Assembly: GCA_010015745.1 (NCBI GenBank) | Contig: ML978164.1 | Coordinates: 68,445 to 132,444 of the forward strand | Direction: 5' to 3' | DNA length: 64,000 nucleotides | Source of the DNA: Setomelanomma holmii | Lineage: Eukaryota > Ascomycota > Dothideomycetes > Pleosporales > Phaeosphaeriaceae | In this document: positions 45,289 to 57,444 of the stretch, in pieces | Numbering within the stretch: position 1 is the stretch's first letter | Layout: the number at the start of each line of letters is the position of its first letter | Made by a program: the position numbers and the translations under genes | The notes under the pieces: model-generated | What the model was told of the DNA's origin: nothing | Database searches by the model: none | Seen by the model: the letters and a program-made list of their open reading frames with translations, nothing else

Positions 45289-47351
45289 GTTGATACCGCA
45301 CGAAACGGTGCACAAGGCTGAAGCGATGAAGTCCAGTTAATCTTCGATAACGAAAACGAAATTGCCTTCAAATTTACCCCCTCGCCAGGGGTTTCATAGA
45401 AGGACGACTATGGAGCGTTGAAAAGTGAACAGATACCAAGGAGAGGTGCTGTAAGGCAGGAGTAACAACAATGGTGTCCTAGGCTGCAGTGGTGTGAACA
45501 TATAGTTTTGCTGGAGTATGGCGAAATGCGCAGGCTTGCGGCTGACAACTGCGTCCTCCATGCTTCGAATCATAAGCCGACAGGGCAATTGACGAGTAGT
45601 CGTTCACGGCCTTATCACGTTCCTGCGCGTCATTAGTCCACTATTGAATTGCTCGTGTCAAAAGCCGTAGGCTCGTTGTTCTGAGTCGGCAGCCCTCATG
45701 CAGCAGGGCGTCGATTGGAGTGAGTGGGCGTCCATCTGACCAAAACGCTGCTGTGGGTCGCAACGACCGGTCAACCCTTGGGGCTGAGTACCACTCGCTA
45801 GTGCTGCAATGCGTCAAAACAACAAATCACATCGGATGCTGGAGAACGATGTGCAACATAGAGCCGATCTGCCGGGCAGAGTGGATGCTGTGGATGCGCA
45901 CTGATGCGGCATTTCGGTACCCCAGTGCAAAGAGGGTAGGCTTCTGGAAGACTTCGCCCTGCAGTGGCTGTGACATGCTGCAACTAGCACAATATTTCCC
46001 GAGACCTGTGCGTCCTCGCATACAAGTTCTTTAGACGTGCATAGCGGCAATCGTGATGATGGCAAAGGGGAGTATTTCTTGCAATTCTCGTTCGACGTCA
46101 CGACAGAGTTCGGGAAAGGGCAACTGCTGTGCGGAGGAGGAAGGCACCAGGCTCCACCTTCGTTAAGTCTACGATTTCCGAACACCCACAAGATGTGTAT
46201 TTCACAAGCCGGTACTTTGTCAAGGGCGCTATTCGCTGGTGATCCTTGATGCTTCCAATTGAAGTAGAAGCAGGAAATTCCGCCCGCTGTCGTGCGGTAT
46301 GCCTCGGCTACTAATGCATCCCCACCTTATCCCCGACGCCCTCTTTCACGATTAGGAGCGCTGCCGACATCCCGCACGCAGGTCACGAAGAGTCTAATGC
46401 GCGCCCCAAGTCTTGGGTTGACAAGAAGCCGCTTCCCCAGGCGTCGCCCTACGACATGCCAAGCAACGATGCAGCCTGACGAAGTGCCTTGGGAGCCGCC
46501 CACATCATCGTCCGCAAGTGCCTCATCGGTACTTAAGTGAATGCGCTATCTCGACGCTAGTATGTAGGATCAGAGCTCGGCTATTCGATGCAGAGTTAGC
46601 GAGCTTCACTTTGTGATGTTCGCATGTGCATGCGGCTCTGCTGTAACAAGTACTTATCGCCACGGCGAACTATGAGTCGATGGCGTGACAGCAACCGGGG
46701 CGGCGCTGACCGCAGCTCGGACGGCAAGGAAAGGGCCGTGGCCGGTAGAACTTCTTGCCAAAGGGCTTGCTTTGTTACCATAACCTGTTGTAGCAGTTCA
46801 GCTCCCACATATTCGTATAGAGATCCGGTGAGATCCCTTGTAGCCTCACACGTCCAGCAGCCGCAGATATTGAAGTAACAGCATTGACATAATCATATTC
46901 GCATGCCCTAAACGCCGTGGAACAGGATTGGGATCCAGCCCAAGGAGTATTAGGGGTAGCAGTCTGGCCAAAAGATACCAAACGCAGGACAACAGTCGCT
47001 GAACAGGTCCTTCAAGAAGTTCGAAAGGAAAGGTGGCCGTAACAGATAAGTATACGAACAAAGTAAGATATTCAGGGCATGTCGGAAGAAAAAGTCCAAT
47101 ATACACATGTACAGAACATGTCACCAAACCCACCCGAGAAACAAGTTGACTTGACGTCGGGTATCAACCAGAAGGAAGAACGGTGAAGAAGAAGGGTATC
47201 ATCAAACCAGCCACCGTCAAACACCTCGTTCAGCCACCCCGAATAATCTTGTGTCCTCGTACTCGTTCATGTCAGTCGACTCCTGGCTAGGCGATGGGTC
47301 GCTGCAGCTCCATGCTCGCATCCTAATAATGATGTCGAGATCCCCGTCTAG
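45289..47351. other. Large gene-free intergenic region
   Basis: About 2.06 kb: promoter of the zinc-cluster gene (transcribed leftwards) and 3' flank of the LYAR-type gene. ORFs here have no splice signals or motifs. A hydrophobic minus frame at 46846-47133 looks like 3' UTR noise. Nothing else seen. Confidence 0.4.
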
Positions 47352-49059
47352 TCAGGAGGTCTCCGGCGCGGAGAAGAAGAGTACGATCTCGCCTCGATCA
47401 TTTCGCTTCAGGCGCATGTTCTTCCACAGCTCCTTCTCTTCCTCACCCTTTGAGGGTGCTCGGTCGCGATGATCCTGACGCTCGCGATGGTACCTCTTGA
47501 GCGCCTTGTTGACGCTCATACCGCGCTCAGACTCTGGGCCTTTGGTGATGAAGGACATGAACAAGTCGGCCCGAGGGTCGCCGCCAGTATTGGTGGACAC
47601 TACGTGACCGGCCGGGCGAACGATAAGCTGTCCGTCTCCATTCGGTGATGGTGAACGGGAGACGGAAGGGTTATACTCGATAGCCCTCATGGTCTGGCGC
47701 TCTCGTGGAGGAGGCGAGACAGATGAAGAGTATTGTCGGCGGCGGATCCTGCGGATCTCCGTGTTTGAGTCCTCGCGGCGCTTCTTAGGTCGCACCTTGA
47801 CAAGAGCTGTGCTAGCCTGACGCTCCTTGCGATCGCGCTCGCGACCTCGCTCTTTGGCCTTCTTCTCCTTTTTCTTCTCCTTCTCTTCGCGCTCCATTTG
47901 TTCCTTGATGTCGGCCTTGCGTTGCTTCAATTGCTGCGCCTCATAATCACGCTGTGCGCGCAGAAGAGCCTTGGAGTTCCCTTGCTTCGCGCGCTTCATA
48001 GGGCTTAGCGGCGAATTTGCGTAATCTCCAGAGTCTTCAGGCGACGGAGGAAATTCTGGACGAGCAAGTAGTCGGTTTAGACCACCAGTGAGACCTGAGT
48101 GAAGCATAGGGGGTGCATCTGCCATCATAGTATCCCTCTGCTCCTGAGCGCGCACGAGTGACATGTCGAGTTCGGCAGGCGAGTTGCGCTTCCGCTTGCG
48201 ATCAGTCTTCTTCTTCGTCGTCGTCTCAACGTCCGTGTCGCGAGACTTGGTCCGCGCATGCTTTGGCTTTGGTGCAGGTGTTGTATATGAGTCGTATCGC
48301 TCGCTCGAGGGCCGGACTGGCGCGTCGCCGTATGTGAACCCGGTCTGCGCGAAGGTCTCGTCATCGTCGGCGAGTTGGAACTTCATGACGTCTGAAATCG
48401 CAGGAGTGTATTGCTCGTCGTATGCCGGTGGCTGTCTATCCTCAATCATGCGCGACTCGTCGATAGGTTCCTGAGTCCTAGGCACATTGGGCGTGTCGGT
48501 AGGTTCGAGGAAATCAAACACATTGTAATCTTCAATCGCAGCTTGCTCATGGTAGCCTAGGGAATGCGCTGCAGGTGGAGGGGTGGGTGCGCGTGGAGGG
48601 GCATCAACAATTGCGATGGCATTGTCGGCTTCGGTCGCATCTTCGACGTAGGCATTATGAGGGGTCAGGGCTTGCGAATTGTCTTGCTGTGCGCTATCTT
48701 TCTTTTGATGTTGACCTTTGGGCTTCTTCTCTTTATAGAGCTTGCCTTGGTACTTCTGGTCCTCCGATATGCAGGACGTATGCGATTTGTAGCTGTTGCC
48801 AGAAAAACTTTGTGTTGTTAGTGCTTTGTTTACGGTCAATCCGCAAGCAGGTACTCACTGTGTCATGCAATCAAGACACGTGAAAGATGCCGCATGGCAC
48901 TGATTCTGATGTCCTTGCAATTTCTTCTTGGTCAATACATCGCCGCATCCCTCCTGAGGTCATCGTCAGCTCTTCTGCATCTCCAGGGAGGGAGGGGCCA
49001 ATAGCGATGCGCCCAAACATAGCGTGGACAGGTGCACTTACGCATGAAAACGATACCAT
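47352..49059 (-). CDS. LYAR-type zinc finger nucleolar protein
   Basis: Exons 49042..49059 (18 nt), 48859..48953 and 47352..48807 give 522 aa. The N terminus is the LYAR-type C2HC tandem: C6/C9, H21, C25, then C32/C35 and H46/C50 with the ISEDQKYQGKLY signature. The rest is highly charged and disordered, with Lys/Glu/Arg blocks and a GD/RG C-terminal portion that may bind RNA. LYAR proteins act in ribosome biogenesis and in gene regulation. The first intron of about 88 bp follows the 18-nt first exon, so the start is easily missed. There is an alternative ATG in the main exon that would lose the zinc finger. Confidence 0.85.
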
Positions 49060-50143
49060 CTTGTCGGTGAAGGTGCAGTGAATCTGCTCGAGAATAGCGG
49101 TGTGTTAGAGTGAGCTGGCATGCGTGGAGGAGGGGCACGTCCAAGATGAATCGTTCATAACAGTGCAAGGAGCAAAGCTGGCACACGCTAAGGGCTTTGC
49201 ATCCATGTCAACACCCTCGTCGAAAATAGCCCTGGGCGCCCACAGGGCCACGCCGATCGCCCATAAGTGGCCGAGCGCCCACATGCAGCGCGCGCGCAGC
49301 CGCCGAACCGCATCTTCGCGCCTCTCCTGCATGTTTAAAATCACCGAAAGAAGGGCATGAGGTCATGACTGCTCCCCTTCTCCAGGTTTGCAAGTACATA
49401 GTTCATTGAAAACGCGTGTGACCAGGCGAGATTTTCGTCGTGGTCAGCGTGATGCGTGATAAAGACCTTGTTTCAAACTCCATACACGTCTGGTATCGCG
49501 TGGCACTGTATCAAGCCTGTTCCTGGCTACGCCGCGAATGCAGCTGACCAATCCCAGCCCTCTGCGGCGTTGATCGCCCACCTTTACAAGTCCGATTCAA
49601 CATGAGCCAGGCTAGCATACTATCGTCTCAGGTGATAAGCATCCCTCGTCAGCTGCGACTTCAGCCAAGGTCCCTATACCTCGCCTCTATCAAGCTGATG
49701 AGGCACGGGTTCCAGTGCTGCAGATAGATGATGTTTCAGATGACATGTTGGACTTTTGAAGAAGTTTACTGCGCCATGTCGAACACGCGCCGCAGGGCTT
49801 CTTTGGCATGCAAGTCGTCGGCGTTCGCGTAAGATGGGCGCGTATTCAAATGCGCCCAACATGCACCTCTGCAAGAAGGCGTGAACGCTCCTGTTGATCC
49901 TACTACTGCTTGTCGCGCCTGACCTCCGTGATTGGATGTCCGAAGCAAGATGAATAGCCTTTAGGACTTTCCTCATGAGGTGGAGTTCTGGTGCTTCTGC
50001 GAAGTTGCGTGTGCAGTGGGGCGACTCCAATGGCATTGCGTAGGCTGTCAGTCCGCAATTTATGCGTCAAAGTGTCGTGGTATGAGGATTACGAGCATTC
50101 TGATGGCCGCGAGCAAACCCTGGACATGCATCCCGGTGTGCTT
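49060..50143. other. Intergenic region between LYAR and ERV2
   Basis: 1.08 kb with the promoter of the LYAR-type gene and 3' flank of ERV2 (both minus). No supported gene, repeat or RNA found. Confidence 0.4.
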
Positions 50144-50822
50144 TCAATCCCCAGCGTTCTTGCCCGAATCCGCCGGTTCGTCTCCGCATCCGCAATCGTA
50201 CACGTCGCCTAGTCCTGCGCAGTCCCATTCGGGTTTCTGAAGCCTCTTATTGACCACATTGTGGACGAAGCATCCCCACATTGCCGCCGCTGTTCGCGAG
50301 GATACTTGCGGTGGGTATTTTTCGAGAACTTTTCCAAAGTGTTCGGCGCATTCCCCGCTGCAACAGTAGTTAGCTCGCGCGTGACCTCAGCTGCCGCGTT
50401 GCATGGCGCAAACATACCAAGGGTACAGGCGCTGAAACAAGTATACGTATGACCGTAGCGCTTCCTTCTCGTCGTCCGTAGGCTTCTCGGGGAAGCGAGC
50501 GAATGTGGTGTGAAGAACTTTCCATGCGGCGCGACCTAGTTCTGCTCTATATTCGAAAGTTATCAGTGCAGTTCTCTGCTGCGGCGTCTGGCTCTTGTTG
50601 GACGTACTTCGCTGTCGCGTTGCCGAGTTTGGGGGCGATCGCGTGTCCTGTGAGTACAGCGCCGCTCGTAATTCCGTCGGTGCGACTTTGTTGCTGCCCG
50701 AATTGTGGTGTGCGAGATGAATGGTGGCTTAAAGGTGCTTGGTAGAAGAGGAAGGTGCATATGGCGAAGACCAGCAGCGCCAGGACGATAAAGCGACCTT
50801 TAAAGTCCGTCGTTCGTATCAT
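50144..50822 (-). CDS. ERV2: ER FAD-linked sulfhydryl oxidase (Erv2)
   Basis: Exons 50608..50822, 50418..50546 and 50144..50357 with two short introns (about 61 and 60 bp) give 185 aa. A signal-anchor segment (GRFIVLALLVFAICTFLFY) near residues 7-29 puts the catalytic part in the ER lumen. The Erv domain follows: AELGRAAWKVLHT, the active-site C-G-E-C at 115-118, with the HNVVNKRLQKPEWDC segment for FAD. A C-terminal C-G-C shuttle motif is present, as in yeast Erv2. It makes disulfides with oxygen and passes them to PDI. The small exons are hard to see as single ORFs; the motif order leaves little doubt. Confidence 0.93.
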
Positions 50823-51320
50823 CGTGTTGAGGAGAGGTCTGACGTCGCGGTCGTAAGGTGGAGAAAGTTCGCGAGCATGTCGAGGTTCTGGTACGAGAGC
50901 TCCATGCCTCGAGACCGCCGCCAAGCGTCACACTTCTTGCGCCACACTGCTGCGCCACGTGGTGTGGCTACAGGTATCCTCTTTCACGAGCCCAGATCTC
51001 GAAGGATTGTAGCCTCATTATCAGCTACCACGAAAGGTCGTAGATAGACCGCATTTTCGGTGCTGACTCCAGCGCCTTTTGGTATGTTCAGGCGGATACT
51101 GGTGGCTAATGACGGATACATTCGATGTACAGCATTCCGATGTCGCAGCTGTGGAGAGCTGACGGCCACTAGTAGCGGCAGTAGGCCGGGGTTTGGCTGC
51201 TACGAGCTGTAAGTTTAAGGTGTGGAGGTCGTCACTTCAAAAGCATCAAAGCAACCCTCGCTCGACGTCACCCGAACTCTCAAGTATCAGAACTTTCACA
51301 TTCACACGAAGGAAGCAACA
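50823..51320. promoter_or_regulatory. Divergent promoter of ERV2 and the aminotransferase gene
   Basis: 498 bp between divergent starts. No ORF or repeat supported. A TCACTTCAAAAGC stretch lies near 51230; no element named. Confidence 0.4.
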
Positions 51321-52689
51321 ATGGCAGAATTTCCTCCACCGCCTGTCGATACTATCGGTATGTCAATCATACCTAATGCCATCCCAGACGCAAGCCACCT
51401 ATCAGAGCTACACTGACCAAAATTCAGACTGGGCAAACATGGGCTTCAAGATTCGAGAAGGTCAGAATACCTCTTTCATGACGACTTCTCTTCTTGTGTT
51501 TTGGTCATTGCCAATTCCAGCAAGAGCGGACTAACAAACGACGACTTTTGATTTCGTGTAAATCGAACATTTTCTAATTGTCGATTAGTCAACGGTCATG
51601 TAGAGTCACATTACTCAGTAGAGACCGGGAAATGGACACCACCAGTTTTTGTAGAGGATCCGTACTTGCGCATCCACGGCATGGCCCCAGGATTGAATTA
51701 TGGCATGCAATGCTATGAGGGAATGAAGACCTTCCGAGCACCAGACAACACGATCAACATTTTCAGGCCTAATAAGAACGCCGAGCGAATGCAACACTCC
51801 GCATCCTTCATTTCCATCCCGGAAGTGCCGGTCGACCATTTCATTGCATGTTGCAGCATGGCTGTAGGAATGAACGCCGCATACGTGCCACCTCATGAAA
51901 CGGGCGGCGCTATGTACATTCGGCCTCTTCTCTTCGGCAGCTCGGCGCAGTTGGGCCTCAACCCGCCTCAGGAGTACACATTTGTGGTTTACTGCATCCC
52001 AACCGGCGTTTACCATGGAACAAATCCTGTGGAGGCCGTTATCCTTGAAGACTTTGACCGTGCCGCTCCGGAAGGTACCGGATCTGCCAAGGTCGGCGGC
52101 AACTACGCGCCAGTGCTGCGACACAGCGAGAAGGCGTACAAGGCGGGTTACGGAATCACATTGCATTTGGACAGCAAGACTCGAAGCATGGTTGATGAGT
52201 TCTCAACGTCAGCTTTCATTGGTGTGAAGAAAGATGGCGACAACGTCAAGTTGGTCGCGTCCAAGAGCAAGAACATCATCCAGAGCGTTACGGGAGACAG
52301 TGTGCTTAGAATTGCTGAGTCATTTGGGTGGGAAACAGAGGCGCGAGAGGTGCGACACACCACTCCTTTCCGAATTTTCAATCACTGACACGTGACAGAT
52401 CGCATACCATGAAATAAGGGACTTTGACGAGGTCCTTGCAGCCGGTACCGCGGCAGCACTAGTGCCCATCAAGGCCATTGTTATGGAGTCGAAAGGTGAC
52501 AAATTCACATATGCTGCAGCTCAAAAGGAGGTGCCACCTGTTTGCGCCAAGCTTCTCTCTACTCTCAAGGGCATTCAGCAGGGCAAGGTCGAGGACAAGC
52601 AGGGCTGGCTGTTCAAGGTCGAGAGGCCGGAGCAGTTCGGAAAGACCCAAACGAATGGGGGCGCACACACTGTTGGTCAATTGCCATAA
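51321..52689 (+). CDS. Atypical branched-chain-amino-acid aminotransferase (PLP class IV)
   Basis: Exons 51321..51357, 51428..51460, 51589..52349 and 52399..52689 give 373 aa. The PLP lysine is Lys191 in GTGSAKVGGNY; YGMQCYEGMKTFR, FRPNKN and RPLLFGS also match the BCAT fold. The AxAAGTAAALVPI loop for the phosphate is intact. The usual ECGTMN motif near the substrate loop is replaced by DEFSTSAFIGV, a divergent form seen in a fungal subgroup that includes TOXF-type enzymes. So substrate choice may differ from Leu/Ile/Val. No mitochondrial presequence, so probably cytosolic. Exons 1 and 2 are just 37 and 33 nt. Confidence 0.88.
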
Positions 52690-53568
52690 AGTGTGTATGT
52701 AACAGGTCCATCTCGAGATGACGGAAGATACGAAGCATCTTGCAAAGGCGTCACGGATCAAAAGCGACACGACATACTTAAAATGGCTGGTCGGATGTTC
52801 CCATCTTGTATCTACAGGTGTAGAAGCTGAATGATAGAGTCTCGACAGCGCTGGGTCTTATTTCTGAATTGTCCAAACAGATCATGCTAGATTTTCCACT
52901 TATATCATGAGCAGAAGAAATCGAAGAAGATGAGTATGAGCACAAGCGGTCAGGCTTCTTCGTGCGTCATAAGGATGACATTTTTGACTCCGAGGCATCC
53001 CCTCAGTCGAACGTGCGCGTACGTAGGTAGAGACCAACCACAAATAGTAGCGTAGAGCCCCTTAGCAGTACTACAACTATCAACGCTGTCCAAGTGAGCG
53101 GATTCTCCCGTATGGCAGTTATGGTCTGCACAAAGTCTGAATGTTTGGCATGGGTCATCAAAGAACCACTGTTGCGCCAACACGAACGCTTTGGAAGACA
53201 TCTATGAAACACCTCTATCGTTCCACGGCAGTCATTAATTGGAAGTCCGCGAAGCTCGTGCCGAGTTCTATGACCGAGCTGCGTGGCGCATGCAGTGTGC
53301 ATTGCCCAGCCACAAAAGCCGACGTCACCGCGCCCCGCGGTATCCCTGCAGTGCGCGTCCACGCCAGGAATCCATAGGCAATGATCTCACACCCGAGCCG
53401 GAAATTTATACACAAAATTACCTGCCCAGTCCAGCGCCGCATTTCGATTGTATTCCCGACTCAAGACTCCAGCGAACAAGGCGACCGCACGAGGCATATC
53501 GACGCTCTAGCCCGCGCCCCCACTGACGCAGTCAACCTACCACAAGGCCGAGGTACATCAGCAACAAG
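52690..53568. other. Intergenic region before the NEDD8 protease
   Basis: 879 bp between two co-directional plus-strand genes. No supported ORF or RNA gene. It contains the promoter of the protease gene. Confidence 0.4.
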
Positions 53569-54494
53569 ATGGGTCTGTCTAGGATGGTGAGGAAGCATCT
53601 GGGGGACAATCTCAAGTCTGACGATGCTTATCTTTCGTGTGAGTACTGCTGGAGTGACGTTGCGAGGCATTGAACTGACTGAAGCAGATCACGACGTGAG
53701 GGGTGAGTCCGCGCGCTTGCGACACCACACGCGCTCGACACAAAGCCATCAGTGACTGACAGAACGTAGTACTCAGAGAAGACGTTGACAGCATCAAGGA
53801 TGACTGGCTCACAGACAATGTACGTATGCTCTGAACAATTCCTGCCCTCCGCAAGACTGACTTCCACCCCAGGCTATCGCCTTCTGGCAAGAGTACGTCA
53901 CACCAACAGTTCCAAGGCCCGGTCTAACTGACTCAAAGATACCTCGAACGCGAAGAACTGCCCAAATTCCCAAAAGCCTCTATCGTTCTCCTGAGACCCA
54001 GCATGGCCTACATGCTCATGACCCAACCCAACCCAGTCGCACTCAAAGAAGTCCTGCCCGACTTCAGCGGTACAACGCACGTCTTCCTACCCATAAACGA
54101 CAATGTAGACGTCACAGTAGCAGAAGGTGGATCCCATTGGTCGCTACTGCTTGTTAGCATAGTTGATGGCGTATCATTCCACTACGACTCAATGGGCAAC
54201 GCCAACGACCGGGAAGCACGCTCCACGACAATGAAGCTGGAACAATTGCTAGGCAAGAGGCTGAGATATATAGCCATGAGCGACTCGCCGCAACAAGAAA
54301 ATGGGAGTGACTGTGGTGTCTTTGTCTGCGTGCTTATGAAGCACCTCCTGCTCAAGAGATTGCTGAGGGCAGATGCGTCCAGGAAAATTAGCATGAGCAT
54401 GAAGGATACGCATATCCATGCCAAGGATGGACGGAAGACGATGCTCAAGGTCATTGAGGAGAGGAAGAAGGAGGGCGAGAGGAGAAGGTCGTAA
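53569..54494 (+). CDS. NEDD8-specific cysteine protease (Den1/NEP-type, C48 family)
   Basis: Exons 53569..53638, 53688..53702 (15 nt), 53770..53819, 53873..53892 (20 nt) and 53939..54494 give 236 aa, the usual length for Den1-type proteases. Catalytic residues are His118 (GGSHWSLLL), Asp135 (YDSM), Gln171 and Cys177 in QENGSDCGVF, as in the Ulp1/SENP fold. Den1 processes NEDD8 and removes it from non-cullin proteins; in Aspergillus it acts in conidiation. SUMO proteases of the family are generally longer, so NEDD8 is favoured. The C terminus is Arg/Glu-rich and helical. The many small exons make this gene easy to mispredict. Confidence 0.9.
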
Positions 54495-55286
54495 GTTCAG
54501 CATGAACATCGAGAATTGGGTGGGAGTAGCAGCTAATTCAATCGTCAGACGAAGCCATTCCCCATACCGGCCGCACTCAGCACACTCGAAGAGCCCACCG
54601 CGTATCGGTGCAGAGAACGAGGACCTAAAGTCTTGAAGAGACGAGCGCCGCAATCCCAATCACAGCAAGCATAACCTGTGCGCACCACGATAGGCTTTCC
54701 TTGTGCTTTTCAACATATTCAGGCTCGGCGACTCCATGGCGACTGTTTGATGCCCATTCTTCTGCCAAGTAGTTGCAGTCACGCTCTTCGTCGGTAATTT
54801 ACTTACGTGGACATTCATTTTCAAGTCAATAAGTGTGAACCGTCTGGTCATCCGCTTTTGTACTTCGATCTATCTGTCTTACAAAGATATCACAGACGGC
54901 TTCTTTTCATGTTGATACGACCTCATGTATATATGACGACATGGCATAGCAAGGAGTATGGGGAAATGTCAATCAAGCCTTCAAGCATCGGCACGCGTCT
55001 CGCTTCCCTCTCCAACACACGAGAAGCAATTTCAATCTCTACACTCTGATCCTTCGCTTAACCTAAACGTCCCGTGCCGAACTTCTTCCGCCTCTGCGGT
55101 GCTTATTTACACAAACACTACTACTTTCACTTTCACTTGTATTTCCTTTCAAGTTGTTCAGCCTCCGGGCGATGCCGCTGTGATTGAGCTCGGGTCTTCT
55201 CATTCTCCGCGCCGCCATCAACTTAGTGCAATTGCATCCTTCGCGGTTGTTACTGCTGCCCATCTCTTCCCACAGCGTCAACAACC
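54495..55286. other. Intergenic region with a tail-anchor-like minus segment
   Basis: Between the protease gene and an interrupted ORF. On the minus strand a 57-codon segment, stop at 54625-54627, reads charged helix then a hydrophobic segment (VMLAVIGIAAL) and ends in SSRL, like a tail anchor; it has no start and needs an upstream exon that I could not find. Confidence 0.35.
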
Positions 55287-55877
55287 ATGGTCGACGACAC
55301 CCATCAGCGGCACCATGGCTTACCCAACTGGTACCCGACGTGTCAACAACACAAGCTCTTGTCGCATCACCAGGATGCCACACTCCGATCCATCAAATCA
55401 TCTCCTCTGAAGAAGCTACTGCTCCTCGCATCGAGCGCACCCATGGCCACCTTGCGCGGTGACGCCCAACTCGAGGGTATCGTCTACCAGAATATCCGCG
55501 CCCACCTCCACCGTGTCTCCCGTGCAGAACTCATAATCACTATCGAGCTCCTCCACATCGACAAATACTAGTTCCGCAATCGCTTCAACACTATTCGCTA
55601 TCTTCTCGCTCTACATATTATACATGGGAAGTACGACAGGACGTGGCATCCCGAATTCGACGCATTCAGTAACGTATTCGATGACGTGCCCGCATTCGGA
55701 AGGCTGCTGCAGAAGGTTGATCAGTCGGTTGATCAACACGGTGGCAAGCGAGAGATGAGACTAGATGTCGAGGCTGAGCATGGCAACGACATGTCGAGCG
55801 ACAATGAGATTGAGTGGGATTGTGTTAAGTGGCCCGCATGTTACGTCCAGCTACAAGCCACACGGTCGAAGATATAG
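55287..55877 (+). pseudogene. Interrupted ORF of unknown function (in-frame TAG)
   Basis: From the ATG at 55287 the frame is open to a TAG at 55569-55571 (94 codons) and then open again in the same frame to 55877 (about 101 more codons). Both halves have protein-like composition: Leu/Val helices before (RVSRAELIITIELLHI), and RYLLALHIIHGKYDRTWHPEFDAF after. No splice pair would remove the stop while keeping frame; the best GT-AG combination (55477-55571) changes phase. So it is either a pseudogene or an assembly/sequence error. Family unknown. Confidence 0.5.
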
Positions 55878-55880
55878 ACT

Positions 55881-57406
55881 CTGGTTGATAGTCGAGGGGC
55901 TGACACGAGCTTCATTGCTCCTTCGACTGACACAATACATGCCACATACGCACGCGCGATAAAACATCTGCCGTGCTGAACATGAAATTGCACAGTTAAT
56001 TACTACCTATGAGCCCTGACACTGCGCTGAAGAGCTCAGAGTTGTCCATTGTCTTGCCAACTGAGCTTGGGAGTTCCACTCGCGTCTCTCATCAGTGCTG
56101 ATCCATTCCTGCGCACCAACCCATCCATACGAAAGTAGTCCAGCAACTTGATCTTGATGCTCTCGCTAGTCACCCATGTTGATGTTCGCAGCGGAAGCAA
56201 AACTTGGTGGCCCCAATTATCCACCTTCACCTCGCAGGCAGCGCCCACGCTTTGGCCACCAACCAACTCATTCACCTCCACCTCGCCGCCGCCGCCGGCA
56301 GAACGTTGCCTAATCTTCGCCGAAGCTATTACCAGCATGGCTAACAAGCGAGCGCGCCAGGCAGTAGCTCCCCGAGTAAAAAAGCCCTCCAACCCGCCGC
56401 CTCCATCACTTCTTCTTCTCACAATTACCTCAAGTCAACTTCCATTTAACCACCAACCTTGAGTGCTCAACGACATCAACCAACATGATCGGTCGATAAG
56501 CCTGTCGCAATTCGATGTCTTTTCAGACAGCGCATCAACGTCACATCCACATAACGCCTACCTCCACCATGAGTCAATCGCCAACAACCCTAATCAATGG
56601 CGCCCACTGCAACACACCGAAGAGCTTGCATAGCTCCTATTCATGAGCGTTCACCTTACCTCATCGCCATGGCATCGTACAACAACCTGTAGGCCGCATG
56701 CTCTTCGCCGTGCCTTACCCACTGACCGCCACAGATACGGCATTCGATTTCGCATACCTACCTTACTCTGGCACAACAACAACCTCACATAGACAAATAT
56801 GACCTTCTATCACTCATCCTCGGTCACGACTCACACCAACCCACCATCGAGTCAACGTGTCATTGCGCCTACCTGCCACGAGATCTCGAGTCGTCCACCC
56901 TCTCGCATCTTCGATCAAGTCGACGACAACAATACTAACCACAGGCGAAATCGGCATGCCTGGCATGCGACGCATAGATGCGTCGGCTGACTCCACTAAG
57001 TGAATGGATGTCAGTTGCTTGCGGTCAAGCACTAGCAAAGACCGACCTATTGTTAGCGTTCGGGCACTACGGATATGTATGATTCGGGCATGCTTGTGTT
57101 TATGCATCTCAGTGGCTTTGGTTCTTGGTCTGGATGGTTTCATGGTTGTTTGGTGGTCTCAATGGTTGTCAAGTCTTGTCTGAATGGTTCATGGTTTGAG
57201 TTGGAAACAGTCTTGGTTAACGGTGTTTGAAATATCATGTTTGATGGAGCTTGTATGGACTCAGTCCGGGTTGGTGGTGCTTGGAATCAGTCTTCGTGGT
57301 TGGAATGGATGCAATGGTCAGCAGTTGGTACCAAGTCAAACACAATGCCAAGTTGCTCACATCACTTCTCTCTTCCCTTGCTTGCTTCGTTCTTGTGATT
57401 AGAGTA
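55881..57406. other. Low-complexity decayed region
   Basis: 1.5 kb, mostly pyrimidine- or C/A-rich on the plus strand, with short open pieces (for example a basic peptide starting ATG 56337 rich in Pro and Ser) that end in stops. From about 57120 to 57400 the plus strand is G/T-rich, with repeated TGGTT and GGTTTGA-like words. It looks like eroded repeats or genes; nothing can be annotated. Confidence 0.35.
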
Positions 57407-57444
57407 ACTCCCCACCATCCGAGATCCACCGTCATTCGAGAACG
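57407..57444 (+). repeat. Left terminal inverted repeat of the MITE
   Basis: 38 bp starting ACTCCCCACC and ending GAGAACG; 34 of 38 identical to the reverse complement of the right end. Differences are at positions 1, 18, 19 and 25; two of them are A/G changes. Confidence 0.9.

Noticed and set aside
46846..47133. Hydrophobic 95-codon minus frame
   Set aside because: Just downstream of the LYAR-type gene stop, no splice signals, start or homology cue; likely 3' UTR.
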